From Trema orientale (Eukaryota > Streptophyta > Magnoliopsida > Rosales > Cannabaceae): DNA of 64,000 bases. The stretch is from positions 28,821-92,820 of the forward strand of contig JXTC01000075.1 of the NCBI GenBank assembly GCA_002914845.1, given 5' to 3'. Positions 23,431 to 35,400 of this stretch are shown here, in pieces (position 1 is the stretch's first letter; each line of letters opens with the position of its first letter). The translations under genes were made by a program, and so were the position numbers. The notes below the pieces were generated by a model. It was not told the DNA's origin. It searched no databases and worked only from the letters and a program-made list of their open reading frames with translations.

Positions 23431-24103
23431 ATATAAGACAAAAGAACTATAATAATCGAATTCAATTCAAATTCAACCTATACATTACACTTCTTATTCC
23501 CAAACAAATAAAAAATAAATACTAATTACACTCTAACAAATACATGAGAGATGAGAGACCTATTCAAGGCGATAATGACTCGAATTATGTTAACATGAAG
23601 TGAAAAAAAAAAAAAAAAAAAAAGAATTTAGCACTCCTTATGTTAAACTAGAAAAGGTGAGTTCGTTTGGGCACTTCGGCCAGTTGGGCACCCGACTGCC
23701 CAAGTAAAGTCCATCGATTGGAATTTTCAAAAAAAGTCCATCGATTGGCACACTTGGCCAAAAGAATGGGCACAAGAATGAGAATATACCAAGTTATGGT
23801 AAAATAAGACAAAAGAACTATAATAATCGAATTCATAACAAATTTCAACTGCTTCTTATTCGCAAGCAAATCAAAAATAAATACTAATCAAACTCTAACA
23901 AATACATGAGAGACTTATTCAAGGTGATAATGACTCGAATTATGTTAACATGAAGTGGAAAAAAAAAAATTGAATTTAGCACTCCTCATATTAAAACAGG
24001 TCCGGTTTGGTTGGGCATTTCGGCCAATCGGGTGCCCAATTGCCCGAGTCCATCGGCAAGAATGGGCACAGCAAGGGAAAGAGAATATACCAAGTTATGG
24101 TAA
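23431..24103. repeat. Tandem duplication, period about 371 bp, upstream of PMP22
   Basis: Unit 1 (about 23431-23801) and unit 2 (about 23802-24103) share, in order, agacaaaagaactataataa, aacaaatacatgagag, gataatgactcgaattatg with an A-run after it, and a gggcac/cggcca-rich stretch ending in gagaatataccaagttatgg. Unit 2 is shorter. It lies 350 bp upstream of the PMP22 start codon, so it may be part of the promoter. No coding content. Confidence 0.8.
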
Positions 24104-24452
24104 GATGAGTACGATTCTAGTGATTGGGCAATCCGTCCCTTAAGAGGGCCAGAGTCAACGTGGGGTCACAAACACAATTATGTATTAATTATGTAATTTT
24201 GTTTTCTTTTTTTTTTTTTACCCTTTGAATACTAATTATGTACTTTATGTATGCATGTGTGATGTTAAAAGTGTGTGTGAGAGAGATACTAGCAAAAACA
24301 AAAAAAGTGCGTGTGAGGGAGAGATATTTGTGTCATCTCATTCGCACCTAACACCCTCAAAACTGACTGACTGATCGATCTAATCTATGATCTACTGCCT
24401 AAACTCAAAAAAAGTATAAGAAGCAAATTAGAGGGAATCATCAAATTCAATC

Positions 24453-26791
24453 ATGGGGTCGATTGCTAAGAAAGGGTTCCAGCAATACTTGATGCAGCTT
24501 CAGCGTCACCCCCTCAGAACTAAGGTCCTCCCTTGTCTTTTTCTCTTATTTTGGGTTCTTTTGGTATATGGGCTATTGGGTTTGTGGACTGAGAGCGAGA
24601 GAGACAGAGAAATGGAAGTTTCGAACTTTTTTGCTGTTTTTCTTATCTGGGTTTTAAAGAAGTGATCTTTTTTGGTCGAGTAAAACTCGTATTGGAGGAG
24701 ATTGACCTTGAAAAATCTCAGCTTGCGAATGCGTAGTGTTTTTTCAGTTCTCTCTCTCTCTCTTTTAAAGGGGGATTCTTCTGATGGTAGTTTTATTGTA
24801 AGAGCAGGCAATTACGGCGGGGGTGTTGTCAGGGCTTAGCGATATAGTTTCTCAGAAACTCACTGGTATACAGAAACTTCAATTGAAACGGCTTCTTCTC
24901 AAAGTGGTAAGTTCATTGCTTAAGTGGTAATACTATATAGTTAAAGAATTGAATTAGCATCTTATTATTTTGGATGAGCTTGTATTGAAATTTAGTCGGT
25001 TGCAGGGTAATCTTCAATCTTAATTATGTCACGAAAATGGGAAAGTGCAAAGTTCACAACATAAATGTAATAGGGTAATGGTTGAATCTTTTTGTCAAGT
25101 GACAGTCTGCCAGGTTGCTTATTGGAAATTTCAGAAAATAATGATGGGGAAAATTTGATTGAATGAATGTGTACCACAAATCAAATATGTTCTTTGGCCT
25201 TGAAGTTGTTAAATGTTCTGGATAGAAGCCTTACATCTTTTACTGCTTGTATTATACACTTGTAACACTTCAGGTTATAATATGTGTGTGATTTATTTGT
25301 ATGCAGCTTTTTGGAGCTGCTTATCTTGGCCCATTTGGTCATTTCTTGCATATAATTCTGGACAAAATTTTCAAGGGCAAGAGGGATTCGAAAACAGTAG
25401 CCAAGAAGGTACGCTGTTCTACTCATTCTTGAGCTCTGGTTGGTTGCGTGAAAGCCGTTATGAAGAAATGAGTACAATCGGGGATTTTTCTTAATTACTG
25501 AAGCATTAGAAGGATGTGACTTAAGGCTATGTTTACTAATCCGTAAAGGGAATGAGTGGATAAGGTATGGAGGGGAATAAGAAACAATAGGAGGGAGAGT
25601 CTAGGATTCCCTTTCCTCATTCCCTTCCCTCATTCTAATTGGTATGTAAACACAAAAAAGGGAAATACTTTCCCTTTTCTTATTACTTTTGCTTTCCATT
25701 ACCGATCAGTAAACACGCCCTAAGAATGCTCTTCATTTTGTGCTGTTAAGGTAAGAATTATCAGATTCCATCTTTCTTTACTAGTGAAAAGGTTTAGCTT
25801 TCCTATGTTTAGTCCCTTTTTTGCTGTCAAGGCATACTAGTATTGAATGAAGATAGATCCTGCTAACCTTAATTAGCTGTTTGTAAAAGTGGATTCTCCT
25901 GATAATTAGCTTGTCCATTCATACAATTTGGTTCACTCAAGTCGAGGAGAAGAAAAAATCTATTAGAATTCAATCTGAAAATGCCTTGTCAAATTGTTTC
26001 AGGTGCTGCTGGAGCAGTTGACTGTTTCTCCTTGGAACAACTTGCTTTTCTTGATTTACTATGGGTTGGTTGTGGAGGGTAAGTTATAAACAAACATGCG
26101 ACTTCAACTCCTCTTTTTTTTTTTTTTTTTCCGTAGCAAAATGATTAATTATATAAATCAGTTAACTCCACTGTTAGTGGAACAACGCTATACTTAATTG
26201 TCAATTCAGGTTTGGTTTGACGATGTAATAATATGGTAACAGTGAAACAAATATAATCCAGCATGGAAGAGTAATGTCGATTAGCGGGCTAGGTATGAAC
26301 ACTTCGCATAGCAATTGTATGAAATTTTCTGCTTATTATTTTATGCGAATGTGAAACGCAGGAAGACCTTGGATTCATGTGAAAACAAAAGTAAAGAAGG
26401 ATTATCCAACAGTACAATATACTTCATGGACGGTATAACTCTATACTTAATTATGAGTTGCAATGACATATTATACCAACACATGAATCATTTCATAATC
26501 TGACAATGGAGACCAAATAAATTGCAGTTCTGGCCTGTTGTGGGGTGGATCAATCACCAGTATGTGCCACTGCAATTCCGAGTCATCCTCCAGAGCTTAG
26601 TTGCATTTTGCTGGTATGAAATACGCCATTTTGCTCTATCCTTTACTTTCCTTGTATTTTGATGATTGTCCTCATTATCTTTTGACAAAAATAGTATTGT
26701 GAGCCTCTTTTCTATTTTCTCCATTTCTTTTTTCAGGGGAATATTTCTAAATCTTCGAGCAAGATCTCTGGTGTTACCAAAGCCGAAGTGA
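24453..26791 (+). CDS. PMP22: PMP22/Mpv17-family peroxisomal membrane protein, seven exons
   Basis: I assign exons 24453-24524, 24808-24906, 25307-25408, 26003-26078, 26362-26432, 26528-26613 and 26737-26791. All introns are GT-AG, the lengths add to 187 codons including TGA, and the frame stays open, giving 186 aa. The protein begins MGSIAKKGFQQYLMQLQRHP, as in plant PMP22. It continues with the family landmarks GxLSGLSDIVSQKL (about 29-42), AAYLGPFGHFLH (61-72) and WxxWPxxxxxNxxxVPxxxR (139-158, here TFWPVVGWINHQYVPLQFR), and ends LPKPK. Four membrane helices are expected. Plant PMP22 (about 190 aa) sits in the peroxisome membrane and is thought to help pass small metabolites; its exact substrate is not settled. 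Intron 3 carries a MITE. The start has no competing upstream ATG in frame. Confidence 0.93.
25525..25720. mobile_element. Tourist-like MITE in PMP22 intron 3
   Basis: A 196-bp element with imperfect inverted ends: GGCTATGTTTACTAATCCGT at the left, and at the right the complement of GGGCGTGTTTACTGATCGGT. It is flanked by TAA (25522-25524 and 25721-25723), the 3-bp target duplication of PIF/Harbinger-type elements. It is non-coding and lies well away from the splice sites. Confidence 0.8.
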
Positions 26792-27501
26792 AAATTTTTA
26801 GTTTTTCTGAGCTTCTGATAAATTAAATCTCTTAGTTACCTGCTACTGCTTTTGGGCAACCATGAAAGAAGATTTATCTGGATCTTTAGTTTTCTCTGTC
26901 ATGTATGCTGGATCATGTTGACATTGTTCACATATTAAGCCTCTTTGATTGTGCATCATACCCGGTGGTTTGCTAATTATTAAGCATTAAAGATCTCAAT
27001 TATTTCTCCCCTACGTCCACTGCTGAATAATAAATAACAGAACTGTTGATTGTCATGCTACCAAATATGAATGTCCTGTTGCAATAATGGAAAATACAAA
27101 ATGTGGGTTGATATGCTATGTGCTCCTGCTCCAAGCTGTACTTTTCATACACGGTTAGTTGAGGCCACTCGTGCATATGAAGGGGACAGCTCAAGGGAGG
27201 GTAGGGGGCATGTGAATGAAGAAACCAATTAAGCCTTTGGTAGGCTTAGAATAATAAACAAATAGGGTTTGAATCTCTCCTTGGGATTTTGTTTTAGTTT
27301 GTGTTTTTATTTTGAAGTATCGATCTCACCTTGGAGAAAGGGTTGAAACCCACCTTGGATTACTAAGTTTGACTTTTATTACGTTATAGCGATTATTATT
27401 TGACCAAATAATCTTACCAGACTGTCTACCCGGCTGACCCTGAGCTAAGTGGAAACTCGTACATACCAGTATGACGTACCCTGAAAAAAATTAAAAACTA
27501 A

Positions 27502-27656
27502 CGACTTGTTTGAATATATTTTTGTTTTGTATTTTTTGTTTTTTTAAATGAAATTAAATCTGAAAATTTTTAATTAAATTCTTGAGAAGGTCTAATTATA
27601 TTTTTTTTATTTTAAAAAATAAAAAATATAAAACAGAAGTGTATTCAAACAAGCTC
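27502..27656. mobile_element. Tourist-like MITE, 155 bp
   Basis: Inverted ends CGACTTGTTTGAATA and the complement of GAGCTTGTTTGAATA, with the arms continuing as T-rich and A-rich complements over almost the whole length. The flanks are TAA (27499-27501) and TAA (27657-27659). Confidence 0.8.
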
Positions 27657-28346
27657 TAAGTCTGCGAAAAAATGTATAAATGAAACTTAACGAAAATAAT
27701 TGTAAAGGAAAAAAGTTTAGAGAGAAATTTAAAATTGTAATATATTTTCTCAGTTTTATTAGCTATATATTTATCTGGAATCTATAAACGATAGATCTCA
27801 TTCTCGTTACGATCCATTATAAATTAATAGACGTGCCTAAAAGTAAAGACGTTAATAGCCGTGCCTAAAGGTTAACAAACGTGTTTGTGCAACTCATACT
27901 GATAAACTTATACCAAGATAGTGAAGCTGCGGACAACAAGAATTTTCACAGAGATCTGTATCTTCAATATGATCAACAAGCTACACACATTTCTATAATT
28001 ATAATGCAATATTCCAAAGAACAAAAACTGTACATCGAAACAAATGATGGGATTTGTAGTATCTAAAAAATCCATATTCTGCGGCATTTAGTGTTAATTC
28101 AAACTAAATATTAATTACACAAAATCACGTGCATAATTTATTAATAGATAGTTGAGAGTAAAGACAGACCTTACTAAGCTAAAATGCATAAACAAAAATA
28201 TTCGTAGAACATGCGTCAACACAGTCGTAACCACATGTATTGTCTTATCATTCTTCATGAATTTATATTAATAATTTTGGAGCGTATAAATACATAAAAA
28301 CATACAAAAACTGTTAACTAATAATCAACGGAACATGCTAGAAAAC

Positions 28347-28379
28347 GACTCGGCCAAACGACTCGGCCGAGGCCGAGTC
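28347..28379. promoter_or_regulatory. Triple GACTCGGCC motif upstream of paralogue 2
   Basis: Two direct copies of GACTCGGCC (28347-28355 and 28360-28368) are followed by one inverted copy, GGCCGAGTC (28371-28379). The last two can form a perfect 9-bp hairpin with a 2-base loop. The block lies about 250-285 bp upstream of the TATA box. The same 9-mer occurs once just upstream of the TATA box of paralogue 1 (11404-11412). A shared cis-element is plausible but unproven. Confidence 0.45.
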
Positions 28380-28631
28380 AGTTTTTCGTCAGGATCCCGT
28401 TGTCTCTTTCGGAGTTCCACTCGTTGTGGCTGTGTTGAAAGTCAATGAATTGGATTTCGATTTTCGAGTCCGTAAGCAGCCAAATTGAGGGTTTAGAATT
28501 ATACCAGAGCGAGAGAGAGAGAGTACTCCAAATCGAGAAACGGTCGAAGGCCATATAGGAATATTCAAACTTTCAACCTTTAGACATTTTCATTGTGTTG
28601 ACTTTTAGCTTATTATCAACGCTTTTGTTTT

Positions 28632-28639
28632 GTATAAAT
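28632..28639 (+). promoter_or_regulatory. TATA box of paralogue 2
   Basis: TATAAATA, 170 bp upstream of the start codon at 28810. It is the same octamer as in the promoter of paralogue 1. Transcription would start near 28665, giving a leader of roughly 145 bases. Confidence 0.75.
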
Positions 28640-28809
28640 ACCAACTACCATTACCAGCTTGGTATTCTTCATTCTAAGCCTTAAAGCCATTTTCAACAGC
28701 TTTTTGTCATAGCAACACATTCAAAACTCTCAAAAACACAGACTGTTAGTTTGAGGTACTGTATAGTTATAGCTAGCTAGCTAGATCAAGTACACCAGAG
28801 AGGCCATAT

Positions 28810-30153
28810 ATGGCGACCCTTCAGGCTTCAAGCATGGCAGTGTGTATGAAGGCCAGTACTGGCTCGTCCCAAATACGACGGCGTTTAGGAGAGTCTTTTA
28901 CTCCTAAAGCCACCCTCAGCCTACCAAAAATCCAGAACCCGGCCACAAGTAGTACTAGTGCTCCTCCACTTTCTCTTCCTAAGCTCCCATTCAGGGGCTT
29001 TGGTGATCATCATGATCAGGACTTAGACATGATGAGATCAAGCAGAAGTAGTACCGAAACGACGTCGTTGGTACAAACGGAGAAGATGTATGCGGTGTTG
29101 GAGGCTGTTTCGGACAGAGTGGAGATGCATAAGAACATCGGAGCTCAGCGTGACAACTGGAACAGCCTCCTCCTGACATCTGTCAATGCCATCACTTTCA
29201 CTGCTGCAACCATGGCTGGAATCAGCTCAGTGCTATCATCATCATCAGCATCATCACCCGCCATAGCCCTGAAGCTCTCTTCCACGCTTCTCTACTTGGC
29301 AGCCACTGGAATATTGGTGGTCATGAACAAGATCCAGCCGTCTCAACTCGCCGAGGAACAAAGAAACGCCGCCAGGTTATTCAAGCAGCTTCAAACCCAG
29401 ATCCAGACCAGACTGTCCCTTGGCTTAAACCCTACCGCTTTGGACGTAAACGAAGCCATGGAGAAAGTTTTAGCCTTGGATAAGGCATACCCTCTTCCCC
29501 TTTTGGGCGCCATGCTTGAGAAATTCCCCAAGACTGTAGAGCCAGCTGTTTGGTGGCCTGGAAAAGTAAGGAGGAACCCGAAATCAACGTCACAAGTTTC
29601 CGGGCTTGGAAGAGACTACTATCGTAGTAACAACAATAATGGTTGGAGTGGAAAGTTGGAAGAGGAAATGAGAGAGGTTTCTAAGGTTATGGAAAGGAAA
29701 GACGTGACTGATTACTTGAGGCTAAGCGAAAAGGCCTTGAGACTCAACAAAATCTTGGCGATTTCTGGACCGGTGCTGACCGGTTTTGGAGCCCTGGCGA
29801 CAGCTATTTCCGGTGGTATTAGTAGTGCTCATGGGGTTGGGGCAGCGGCCGCGGTGGTCGGAGTGGTCGCGGGAGCTTTGGCGAGCGTGGTGAACACGTT
29901 GGAACATGGTGGTCAAGTTGGAATGGTGTTCGAAATGTATAGGAGTAACGCGGGTTTCTTTAGGCTCATGGAGGAGACCATTGAATCAAATTTGAGAGAG
30001 AGAGATGTTGAGAGAAGAGAGAATGGACAAGTGTTTCAAACCAAGGTGGCTTTGCAACTTGGTAGGAGTTTGTCTGAGCTCAAGATTCTTGCTGCTTCTC
30101 GTTCGAGAAATAATGGTTCGGATTTGGAAGAGTTCGCAAGCAAGCTTTTCTGA
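28810..30153 (+). CDS. At4g22030-family protein (annotated as probable F-box protein in plants), paralogue 2
   Basis: An intronless gene of 447 aa, the divergently oriented paralogue of 9847-11118. The two share VLEAVSDRVEMHKNIGAQRD (residues 96-115), then LLLTSVNAITFTAATMAGIS leading into a hydrophobic pair (about 121-141 and 151-172), IQPSQLAEEQRNAARLFKQ (175-193), AYPLPLLGAMLEKFP (226-240) and NNNGWSGKLEEEMREV (275-290). A Gly/Ala-rich membrane hairpin lies at about 315-362, followed by HGGQVGMVFEMYR (366-378) and the identical C-terminus EFASKLF. The N-terminal 90 residues are Ser/Thr/Pro-rich and poorly matched, as expected for a transit or linker region. I see no F-box, so the common name should be taken as a label only. 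Lacking introns is normal for the family and does not by itself indicate a retrocopy. It has its own TATA box. Confidence 0.92.
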   Translation: MATLQASSMAVCMKASTGSSQIRRRLGESFTPKATLSLPKIQNPATSSTSAPPLSLPKLPFRGFGDHHDQDLDMMRSSRSSTETTSLVQTEKMYAVLEAVSDRVEMHKNIGAQRDNWNSLLLTSVNAITFTAATMAGISSVLSSSSASSPAIALKLSSTLLYLAATGILVVMNKIQPSQLAEEQRNAARLFKQLQTQIQTRLSLGLNPTALDVNEAMEKVLALDKAYPLPLLGAMLEKFPKTVEPAVWWPGKVRRNPKSTSQVSGLGRDYYRSNNNNGWSGKLEEEMREVSKVMERKDVTDYLRLSEKALRLNKILAISGPVLTGFGALATAISGGISSAHGVGAAAAVVGVVAGALASVVNTLEHGGQVGMVFEMYRSNAGFFRLMEETIESNLRERDVERRENGQVFQTKVALQLGRSLSELKILAASRSRNNGSDLEEFASKLF

Positions 30154-30378
30154 TTATTGATAGTAATTCTTATCATGAGATCTCATGTAATTATTCTTTG
30201 ATTTGAAATAACTTGTACATATATATGATCTAATCTCTTTAGTAACAAAAATATTTTGTTCATGTGGAATTATTAATTATCATCCTATATATCTTAACTT
30301 GTTTAAATCCATTCGTTAATTTGATCATGCTATTTTTGTTATATTTCTCTGAGAGACTAAATCATGATGACATGCAAG

Positions 30379-30882
30379 GGCTGAAAATTTTCTACACGAC
30401 TCGAAAATGACATGAAATAAACGGGTTTGGGTGATCTATTTAATTTTTGTGTCAATTTCAGGTTGACACGTATAACACGAATAATAAACAAGTGGGTTTT
30501 AGATCAACTCGCTTAATCCGAAAATGACCCGTGTAACTTATTTAATTAGACGGATCATTTTTCGTGTCATGTCAACGTGACCCGCTTAACTCGAAAATGA
30601 CCTGTGTAACCCGTTTAATTAAATGTGTTGGTACATAATCGTGTTAAATTATAGTAATCATGTTAATTTTGAATAATCGTGTCAAATAAGTCATAATATG
30701 ATTCATGACACATTTATTAAATGGGTTACACGTATCGTATCGTATTATATGTGTATTAATCGTATCATATTTGAGTTTAAATTTTTGATACGTTTAATAA
30801 TCGTGTCGTGTTCGGATTGGAGTATTATTATGTCGTGTCGACCTGAACACAACACGATAACACAAATTGCCAATTCAATAAT
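30379..30882. repeat. Degenerate inverted repeat with cgggtt/gtgtcgtgt words
   Basis: A block rich in acgactcgaaaatgac, gacccgtgtaac and cgtgtcgtgttcgg words. It has weak inverted ends: ggctgaaaattttctacacg at the left, and at the right the complement of tggcaatttgtgttatcgtg. Such blocks occur as non-autonomous hAT-like repeats in many plants. I found no clear target duplication. Confidence 0.5.
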
Positions 30883-31485
30883 ATCTAAATATTGATAATG
30901 TAAATTTACCAAGTGTGGGCGAAGAAGAGGATATAGTCTATAGACAAGGTTAATCAAGGCTCATGAAATATAGAATGATGAGCTAGCTTATTAGGGCTTT
31001 ATGAATGTAAGTCCTTTTTGCATATTTAAGCACAATTAAATTATAGCTCCACCTGCTTCTTGTGTTGTTAAATATGGTTTTTAGTTTATAATTACGTATT
31101 CACGTGTGAACTATGGCTGCATTAGTAATGTAAGGTAGCTGTCAATGTGAAACAGAAGATCATAAAGAAACGTACATATATGTAGACTTGAAGGCTATTT
31201 ATTATTTACAAGCATCTTACTAGGGAAAATGTGATCAACTTACTGTGTCCACATGAACATTTACTAGGGATATTAATGGTAACTTTTGCAGTCAACATGA
31301 GGAAATTTTTTCGGTATTTTCATCGAGGGGAATCGGTTCCCCAGTTGGCAATTGCACTACCTCAAGCAAAAGGTCGAAGTGGACCACGCTATGACTATTT
31401 GGATCGGTCCATAAGAAGGTAGAATTGGGCCTCGGCTGTGTTAAGCTGGAAAGCCCATTTTACTATCTAATCCACTCTTTCAAGA
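30883..31485. other. Intergenic, no gene seen
   Basis: AT-rich sequence. A 63-codon frame at 31231-31422 has no recognisable family and no promoter context. Confidence 0.4.
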
Positions 31486-31895
31486 AAACTTTATACCCAG
31501 TACCCGTTTTTATAACTTATTTTCATAAATACCTGTATTTAATTTTTCTTTTAAAAATACCCATTTTATGGTATACATTTCATATAAAATATGAGCGTTA
31601 TATATTTATAATGTAAATTATTACCTATACGGTATACATTTTATGTGTAAAATATGAACGGAATACATTTGTAATGTAAATATTTACATTTTTCATTACA
31701 AAATTGATCTATAGTATATATTTTGAAATGTGTGTCAATTTTTAGTATAATTTTTATTTATGAAATATGTATCACGGTATACATTTGATGTACGAAATAT
31801 ATACCACGATATACATTTCGTATTAAAATACTGTTGATCTATGTTTCTAATAAAACGGGTATTTATGGAAATATGGTTTTACAAACAGATATTTT
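31486..31895. mobile_element. Foldback MITE, copy 1 of a pair with 47388-47855
   Basis: This block is a direct-orientation relative of 47388-47855. Both start near ccgtttttataacttatttt, share internal ggtatacatt(t/c) words and end near tatttatggaaatatggttt or its variant. The two ends of each copy are imperfect inverted repeats of about 35 bp. The exact termini and target duplication are not resolved. Confidence 0.7.
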
Positions 31896-32405
31896 TAAAT
31901 GTTTTCCACCCTGCTTCAATTGTCAAGTTGGCTCGCAACGGTGTATTTTGTTTGTTTTACACCTTATCCAATCCAATCAATTGTATTTTGCAACATTACC
32001 TAAAAAAGTAGTTACAATTTTAAAAAAATTAATAAATATTTATTAGTCTTTTAAAGTAATGTGCAAAGAATTTATTGAATTCAAAAAATAAAAGACATAA
32101 AAAATGGGCATATGATGAAAGTGAGCTGCCAATAACCGCCATTAATGTTTATTAGTGAATATTAATAATCATGTCAGCAAACATTACCTTATCGAAAAAA
32201 AAAAAAAATCAGCAAATTATTAGTTAAAAAAAAAAAAAAAAACCCTCCCAACAGCTAGAGATGTTAATGTGGGTTGGCCCACATTCCGAAAAAAAAGCAC
32301 AATATCGGCTAGACCCATTATATATAGTAGGAGCCAGATTTGGCCTCAATAATAGGTCCATAGACCCGGCCTACATTTCTTTTTTGCGTACATTTAGTCA
32401 TTCTA

Positions 32406-35400
32406 TGTCACAACCGGAAATCCAAAGTCGTGACTTTTAGTAATTTTAAGTGAAAATGTAATAAAATATTTATTTTATAAAATTCAGGAGAAATCATGTA
32501 TTAGATAATTTTGTTTTAGTCCTCAAATCATTATAAACTCTATAACCATTAAAAAAACTCTTATTAGTTTTTAATTTACTTAAGAAACATACCCGACAAT
32601 GTTCAAAAAAATTTCTAGCTATCTCATTTGAATACTTGTTGAGAAATCATAAATTTTGGTAAATTGAGTTCAACTAAAAATTTTAGTCCAACATCTAAAA
32701 TAATTTACATAAAATCACTTGAAGTTTTAAGTTCTCTAATTAATAACAAAACTATCCTCATACATCCACTTTACTGATCTTGGCCAAATAATTGAATGGG
32801 GAAACGAAATTTAACAGAAAATAAACACCCATCAGAGAATAGGAGTAGGAAAGTAGGTACAAGCTATGCAGATTATCTAACCACGAAAATGACTACCACA
32901 AATAGATAAACACCTAAAAGTGGGAGAAGTAGGGGGCATTCACATGCTCAGTAGAAATTCAATTACCTTTTTGAATGGATGCAATTTTACCAAACTTGCA
33001 TGGTTAATACTTTTTCCAAATCAATTTATAAACTAAATTTATAAAATAATCGATAACCAGAATAATCACATATTCAAAACCAAAGCTAAAGCCACATCAT
33101 TGTACATATCATAAATCAGCTCATCGCATAAGCTCACATCCTCTCATCACGAACCAGAGTAACTTGTACTATGTGTACTAAGTACTCTCTGCCCGATACT
33201 TATCCCAAAAAACTGGAGGGATACCCATGTGTCTACGCCTACCGAACCGAAGGGGCAACTGAATGCCTAATAAGTGATTAATTCACTCACAAATCAAGTA
33301 TTATTTAACTCAAATAATTATAAGTTCTGAAGTATTTTTGTCGGTTTGATGCGTTTTTACTTTATTTTTGTAATTATTGTGAATAAATAAGAGTCAAGAT
33401 AAATTGGTGCTAACTGTGGGTATTTCAATCTTTTTAGATGAAAGTTGAATCTGATACGAATGCAACGCAATGAAAATTAGGCAAAATAGAGCTAACACAA
33501 CGAAACGGCGCCCCTCTAAGAAGAAAAGCTATCGTGCTGATTTTTCAGAACTGATAGCGCTAGCACCGCGGTGCTGCCTAGAAAATTGAGTTTCAGAGGC
33601 TAGAGCGCCGCAGCACTACCCAATATCTTGAAGCATATTTTTAGCGAATTTTTAAGGCTAATCTAGACCCTTGATGCCATCTGATCGAATGGTTGATATT
33701 CCACTCAGCTTAGGTCATCTTTTACTCCTTAAATATACCCTTAAGCCTCCATTTCAAGGTGTAAAGAGTTAGAGGGGAAACAAAACAAAGAGAGCTCAAA
33801 AATCCTTGAGAAGAAGGAGCTTAGAGTAAAAATCTTGGAGAGGATGCTTAAGAAAGTGGCTTGAAGAGATTGAAGCTTGAAGTTCTATCTCCATAAAAGA
33901 GTTTTCTCTTCCTCTTTTCCACCCTAATTTCATTTGAATTTTTTATTATACTTGATTATTGAATATATTTAGATATATCAAATTCTTGTTGAAATTAGTA
34001 TTGGATTCTCCTATTTGAACTAATTATTATATACTTGGGGAATGATGTAGCTTAAACTTTGATTCCATGTCTTGATTTCCAATATGTTCTTTGATGTTGT
34101 TCTTAAATTTATTTATGCTATTCCATGCTTAATACTTCTCAACTAATTAACTACTAGTTGGATAATTTAATTTCTAGAATTTGGCACTTGAGAGAGAGAA
34201 TCTTAGAAACAACCATAGGATAGTATAACCTAGGACTTGTAGAGTTTGAGAGAACCTATAACTCTTTTGAAGTCATGATCAAGGAACCATTGAATATAAT
34301 GAATTCTTAATTTTTAGGTTTAGAATAGAGATATTAGAATCACGATTTAGGAATGATTTTACTCGGCACTCGAGAGAGGGAGTAAAAATATCTTTGAGTT
34401 CCTAGTTTATAAACAAGGAATAATTGATTAGAATGCAATTGGTGATTAAAAGATATAGTTGATGGTTAGGTGAATTCAATCCCTTAGCATATTTGTGCAT
34501 AGAAATCTCCATATTTTATTATTGAATTTCTATTTATATTCGTATTTATTTAAATTATAAACTTATTTAGTTTAGTTGCCTAGATAAAGTTAGGTCACGA
34601 CAATTCCGGTAATTAACAATATTTAATACCCAATTTCTCATGGGATTGACAACTCTATACTTATCACTTTATTACTTGTTTATGACTCGTGCATTTACAG
34701 TTAATTTATGTATATGTATTTAGTGTAACAATGCCTACGCCTACCAAGTGGGGGGTAATCAGAAGATTCTGCGCAAGTCTACGAGCTCTCACTGATGGCA
34801 AGGGTACTGGCCGCTCACTAAAAACTGCAATACCAAAGATGAATCTCATGTGTGATCTTGGCATTATTATGGGATTTACTATAACATGAACAGCATACCT
34901 CTGTATAACCCATAATTACAATTTAAAAATATGTATAAAAATCCATGCTCCAATCTTAGTATAATCTAATGTGTTTCCATAGTTTATTAAACTATCGCGT
35001 AAACTATGATTTTTCATAAATCAATTATAATGCAATTATAAATCAAAATAAGTATAAAACTAAGTAATTGAATCTCTACCTTGAGATGGTAGCTATATCA
35101 TGCTAACGACACTCGAAAAAACTCCCATTGGTCACTTCGGTACTCAGACGGTCGTTTCGGAATTCTCGTAAGCTCACTTTGAAAAGTTACTTTTCCAAGG
35201 GAGCCTTAAAATAAGAAATAGACATCACCATTGAATTTCTAATACCCAAAATAGTTAGGTTAGATATATAATTTGTCAAATTTGGATCTCGGGCTGAGAC
35301 TCAGCCTATGGCACGCAAAACAACACTATTCACGAGCCTCGGAATTCATGCCACTTCGAAACATATCGATATTATATATCAAAATTCGTTTCTCGATCGC

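Larger units (their letters stand above)
26792..28631. other. Intergenic between PMP22 and paralogue 2
   Basis: The first few hundred bases should hold the PMP22 3' UTR. A Tourist-like MITE lies at 27502-27656, and a GACTCGGCC hairpin region at 28347-28379. Elsewhere I see no gene; short frames are not conserved-looking. Confidence 0.5.

Noticed and set aside
24453-24665. A 70-aa protein from the PMP22 start
   Set aside because: This is exon 1 read into intron 1; the spliced model gives a full-length family member.
25213-25494. A 93-aa frame overlapping PMP22 exon 3
   Set aside because: It runs in a different frame from the conserved exon and spans both intron edges.
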